9,210 nt of DNA from Clostridium sp. SCN 57-10 (GTDB taxonomy: Bacteria > Bacillota > Clostridia > Oscillospirales > Butyricicoccaceae), in NCBI GenBank assembly GCA_001725215.1, contig MEFT01000156.1:1-9210 (forward strand), given 5' to 3'. The notes under the pieces are model-generated. The model was not told the origin of the DNA. It saw nothing but the letters and a program-made list of their open reading frames with translations, and ran no database searches. Shown one piece after another: positions 6,452 to 9,210 of this stretch. The stretch's first letter is position 1; every line of letters begins with the position of its first letter. Both the position numbers and the translations under genes were made by a program.

Positions 6452-6499
6452 AAGCGCGGCGGGTTAGGGTGCTTGGGATGGGATACAAGCGGCGCAAGC

Positions 6500-6817
6500 C
6501 TATTCTTTCGGCCTTACGCGCGCAAGGTGGTAAATCACGACCGCTATCAAAAGGATAACTCCAAGCGCTTTCAGGCCGCCCTCCGTAAACAGTATCATAG
6601 CAAACAGACCCGTTTCCGCAAGGCGGAGAAGCATGCGCACCGTGATTTCTCTTTTTGAAAAGCCTTTTTCGCTTTCTCTAAGCCCCGCGTACTCGGAAAG
6701 CAAGCAGACCGCGATAGAAAGAGCAAGCAGCACGAGCTTGACCTCACGGTTCATAAAAACAGCTACTGCATAAAGCCCAAACTGTAAAAGGGAAAGCTTT
6801 TGTGCCCATTTTTTCAT
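6500..6817 (-). CDS. Small hydrophobic membrane protein of unknown function
   Basis: A 105-residue protein with four likely membrane segments at about residues 8-22, 26-44, 61-78 and 83-98. A charged loop (LRESEKGFSKRE, 46-57) lies between the second and third, and the tail is basic (HLARVRPKE). It starts at ATG 6817-6815 with a G-rich ribosome binding site (AAGGGGGG about 5 bases away), only 23 bp past the oraE stop, so it is almost certainly co-transcribed with oraE. I do not recognise the family. Known ornithine clusters I recall place the MutL-like gene next to oraE, so this is an extra member. A role in transport of ornithine or products, or in anchoring, is possible, but nothing in the sequence shows it. 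It is much smaller than a normal amino-acid transporter. Confidence 0.7.
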   Translation of the reverse strand: MKKWAQKLSLLQFGLYAVAVFMNREVKLVLLALSIAVCLLSEYAGLRESEKGFSKREITVRMLLRLAETGLFAMILFTEGGLKALGVILLIAVVIYHLARVRPKE

Positions 6818-6840
6818 TACGGCCCCCCCTTCGTGCGCCT

Positions 6841-9060
6841 TTACTCGCCGCGTCTTCTCTGGCGCTCCTTAACAATAAAGGTCGCAACGTGAACGCCCTT
6901 GCCGGAGCGTCCGAATCCGGCGTCTGCACCCGCCTGCACGGCAAGCTCCGGCGTCACCTGCGTGCCGCCCGCGCAGAAAATCACCTTGTCGCGAATGCCC
7001 ATCTCGCGTGCAAGACGGTCGATGGCGGCGATGTTCTTATAATGAATGTCGTCATGGCTGATGATGGTCGAAGCGAGCACGACCTCCGCGTTGACCTCGA
7101 CGGCGGCCTGCAGAAGCTTCTCGACGGGCACCGACGTGCCGAGATAATGCACCTTGATGCCGTATTTCTCGATGCCGCCGTGCTTGATGTCAATGACCTC
7201 GCGCAGGCCGACCGAATGCTCATCCTGTCCGACCGTTCCGCAGACAACGGTGAGCGGATGCTCCGCAATCTCCTCGCGGATCTCGTCGTCGGTAATCACC
7301 TCCGGCTCGGGCGGGATTTCAAGCTCGTTCAGATCGACCACAAAGGGCACCTTGCCCTTGACCTCGATGCGCCAGCCCTCCGCCTGCTGCAGGCACTCGC
7401 GGTGGATGACCTCGCACTCGTTGAGGTTCATCTTTTTGGCGATGGCGAGCGCCGCCGCCTCTGCCGCTCTGCGGTGCGTCGGCAGGAACATGGTGAGCAC
7501 GACGGTGCCGTCGGCGCGCCACTCCATTTCGGGCATGATTTTGCCCGTGCCGATGAACTCGCGCTTTTCGTCAAGGCGCAGATTGACGTTGTCGTTCTCG
7601 TCCAGCTCGTCGATATAGATGATTTTGGACGGATCCTCCAGCGTGTCGCCGCCGATCAGCTTCGCGGGGTCGGACACGCATGAGGGGTCATACTGCGCAA
7701 CGTTGTTATAGCCGTAGTGCGCCGTGACGGGCGCCATATAGTCGGGTGCGCGCTCGATCACGGTGCCCGCGCCGACGCCGCCGCCCATTTGGCGTGCGAT
7801 GCCATCGCCGTTGCGCTCCGGGTAAATGCCGCTGTCTACGAAGAAGCCCTCTTCCACGGCCGCGAAATAGCCGCCGTTTGCAATCATTTCTTCCATAAAC
7901 AGCACGGCGCGTTCCTTCAGCTCGCGCGCTTTGTCGCGCAGATAGCCTTCGTTTTTCAGCTCGACCATGTCCATCAATCCGTCAAGGCCCGCAAAGGTCT
8001 GTTTCGCCGTGTCACACGCCTCGATGTTATACATATGCCAGGGCACGTTGCGTCCCTCGTCGGGCGTGATGGTCGACTGAATGTCGGCGCTCGTCAGCTT
8101 GGACGTCAGGATGTTGAGCACATGGGTCACCGTCGCCTCGCGCGTCGAGCTTTCCATATACTTCGTGTTCATCTGAGCGCGGAAGCGATAGCCCTCAAAC
8201 AGCTCGCGCAGCGCGACGGCGTAGGGCAGGTCGATATAAAGGCAGGGCGCGGGCGGCGCGGTGGGCGGCACGGTGGACAGCGCGATGTTCTCCTTCTTAA
8301 GGCCCACCTTGTGCGAGAAGGTGGCGTTAATGGCGTGCTGCACCATCAGCTCGGGCATGACCTTCCACGCCTCGCGCGCCGTGGCGTTCGCGTTGTGCGC
8401 GCCGTCGATCTGCAGGATGCCGGCATAGGCCATGATGCGCTTGCTCTCGCACGCGTCGACAAACGAGCGCACCATATTGATGTTGCGGTAAATGACGTTA
8501 TACTGCGGATCCTGATGCGCGCCCGACACGCCCTCTTCGGCGAACATGACGGCAATGTCCGGTCCCGCAACGCCCGAAACATAGGAGTGATAGTTGATGG
8601 GGCGGCCGACCTCTTCCTCGATGAGGTCGAGGGCGCGGCGCTGGGCGCGCACCTGCTTGCGCGTGATGGGCACGCCGCCGATGCCCTGCGGCGTGCCTTC
8701 GATCAGACCGTCATAGTGCGACTGCCCCGCCGTGCGGATGACCATGATGTGGTCTGCGCCGTGGTGCGCCGCCATACGCATACGGCGGATGTCGTCTTCA
8801 AACCGGCCGGACGCGATCTCCGTCGTGATGACAGGCGCGGGCTGGGGGTCAATGCTCGCAAAATACTTCGCGGAGGGCAGCGGAACACTGTCGCCGCCCA
8901 TCGGCTGCGACGCGTCGCGGTACGTAAAGCCGCCCATCTGCAGGTTTTCCGCTTTTTTGCGCCACTGCCACGGGTGGCGGCGCGGCGTATAATGCTCGAG
9001 GTCGCGCAGAATTTCGTCTACGTCGATCGGCTCGGTCGGATTCAGCTTATAGTCGCTCAT
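6841..9060 (-). CDS. oraE: D-ornithine 4,5-aminomutase, large (E) subunit
   Basis: This complete 739-residue protein binds adenosylcobalamin and PLP. With OraS it moves the terminal amino group of D-ornithine to C4, giving 2,4-diaminopentanoate, a cytosolic step of ornithine fermentation. Residues 1 to about 590 form the barrel-type catalytic region. The C-terminal Rossmann-like cobalamin domain contains DEHSVG (613-618), with H615 as lower axial cobalt ligand. K626 (VIDIKHGG), 11 residues later, is the lysine expected to bind PLP; the Acetoanaerobium (Clostridium) sticklandii enzyme has H618 and K629, the same spacing. LGTSVPVEKLL (640-650) and FCAGGTQVTPE (695-705) follow as in B12-binding folds. 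The length matches the family. The ATG overlaps the oraS stop (ATGA), and GAGGAGGT lies six bases upstream within oraS, so translation is coupled. Lysine 5,6-aminomutase is the nearest alternative, but the fused cobalamin domain and the OraS partner favour ornithine. Confidence 0.95.
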   Translation of the reverse strand: MSDYKLNPTEPIDVDEILRDLEHYTPRRHPWQWRKKAENLQMGGFTYRDASQPMGGDSVPLPSAKYFASIDPQPAPVITTEIASGRFEDDIRRMRMAAHHGADHIMVIRTAGQSHYDGLIEGTPQGIGGVPITRKQVRAQRRALDLIEEEVGRPINYHSYVSGVAGPDIAVMFAEEGVSGAHQDPQYNVIYRNINMVRSFVDACESKRIMAYAGILQIDGAHNANATAREAWKVMPELMVQHAINATFSHKVGLKKENIALSTVPPTAPPAPCLYIDLPYAVALRELFEGYRFRAQMNTKYMESSTREATVTHVLNILTSKLTSADIQSTITPDEGRNVPWHMYNIEACDTAKQTFAGLDGLMDMVELKNEGYLRDKARELKERAVLFMEEMIANGGYFAAVEEGFFVDSGIYPERNGDGIARQMGGGVGAGTVIERAPDYMAPVTAHYGYNNVAQYDPSCVSDPAKLIGGDTLEDPSKIIYIDELDENDNVNLRLDEKREFIGTGKIMPEMEWRADGTVVLTMFLPTHRRAAEAAALAIAKKMNLNECEVIHRECLQQAEGWRIEVKGKVPFVVDLNELEIPPEPEVITDDEIREEIAEHPLTVVCGTVGQDEHSVGLREVIDIKHGGIEKYGIKVHYLGTSVPVEKLLQAAVEVNAEVVLASTIISHDDIHYKNIAAIDRLAREMGIRDKVIFCAGGTQVTPELAVQAGADAGFGRSGKGVHVATFIVKERQRRRGE

Positions 9061-9210
9061 GCGCGCACCTCCTCAAAAAGCGATACGGTTTCGTCCCACA
9101 GGCGCCCCTCTGAAAGGGCGAGGCCCGCCTCGCGGACGCTCATGCCCTTGTGCTTGGCCAGGCGGTAAACCAGATTGCCCGCGCCGTGGCACAGAAGGCC
9201 ACGCTCTGCG
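9057..9210 (-). CDS. oraS: D-ornithine 4,5-aminomutase, small (S) subunit, C-terminal part
   Basis: The last 50 codons of a gene that enters from the right edge, ending at TGA 9059-9057. The visible peptide reads GLLCHGAGNLVYRLAK, then GMSVREAGLALSEGRLWDE. This fits the C-terminal part of the small OraS subunit, normally about 120 residues, which supports OraE and substrate binding. The identification leans on position, directly upstream of oraE with a four-base ATGA overlap, as in known clusters. The remaining residues and the operon promoter lie outside the window. Confidence 0.85.
   Translation of the reverse strand, partial: AERGLLCHGAGNLVYRLAKHKGMSVREAGLALSEGRLWDETVSLFEEVRA

Larger units (their letters stand above)
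6291..6499. other. Repeat-rich spacer inside the ornithine operon
   Basis: This 209-bp gap is unusually long for an operon whose other visible junctions are a 4-bp overlap and 23 bp. It contains two adjacent perfect hairpins near the MutL-like start, a GC-rich alternating CGCGCG stretch (about 6371-6384), a small AGCCC/GGGCT hairpin (about 6409-6421) and a repeat-like stretch beginning TGTCATTCTGAG (6440-6451). No gene is seen. It may be a small non-autonomous repeat element or a processing/attenuation region. Confidence 0.5.

Noticed and set aside
6802..7683. Plus-strand open frame of 293 codons opposite the 3' part of oraE
   Set aside because: Antisense shadow of the OraE cobalamin domain; low-complexity composition and no family features.
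7717..9168. Long plus-strand open frame (483 codons) opposite oraE and oraS
   Set aside because: It is antisense to a gene with clear active-site motifs. The predicted protein is rich in Arg, His, Ala and Asp with no recognisable domain, as expected from the opposite strand of GC-rich coding DNA.

Overview
The window looks like a chromosomal segment of an anaerobic, amino-acid-fermenting Bacillota, probably a moderately GC-rich member of the Clostridia. The clues are the D-ornithine aminomutase genes, strong AGGAGG-type ribosome binding sites, occasional TTG and GTG starts, and short rho-independent terminators. All genes I can support lie on the minus strand, so the text below follows transcription from the right end leftwards. 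The long plus-strand ORFs are antisense shadows in GC-rich genes.

Right end (about 4.9-9.2 kb): an ornithine-degradation operon. It holds the last 50 codons of oraS, then oraE (adenosylcobalamin- and PLP-dependent D-ornithine 4,5-aminomutase), then a 105-residue membrane protein of unknown function, then a MutL/GlmL-type ASKHA ATPase that probably maintains the B12 mutase. OraSE turns D-ornithine into 2,4-diaminopentanoate. The other pathway genes (racemase, dehydrogenase, thiolase) are not in the window and may lie to the right. A 209-bp spacer with two perfect hairpins and a repeat-like stretch separates the small membrane-protein gene from the MutL-like gene.

Middle (about 4.3-4.85 kb): a zinc-dependent phospholipase C-like gene broken by a one-base frameshift that separates its HxxxD and HxxxE metal motifs. 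A strong terminator follows. Next (1.88-4.16 kb) comes an ABC exporter with a near-consensus promoter and an adjacent palindrome. Its ATPase is intact, but the overlapping permease gene is frameshifted near 3005-3030. A creatininase-family hydrolase with a TTG start follows after 67 bp and ends at a long hairpin terminator.

Left end (0-1 kb): an AT-rich spacer of about 380 bp with a duplicated promoter/operator-like block. It points leftwards into a small membrane-protein gene, followed by the start of a lipoprotein gene cut by the window edge.

The most interesting points are the two frameshifted genes (real decay, recoding or assembly error), the direct-repeat promoter array at 718-815, and the unknown membrane protein inside the ornithine aminomutase operon. 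I see no CRISPR array, tRNA, rRNA or recognisable transposase. No new multi-gene system is clearly demonstrated.
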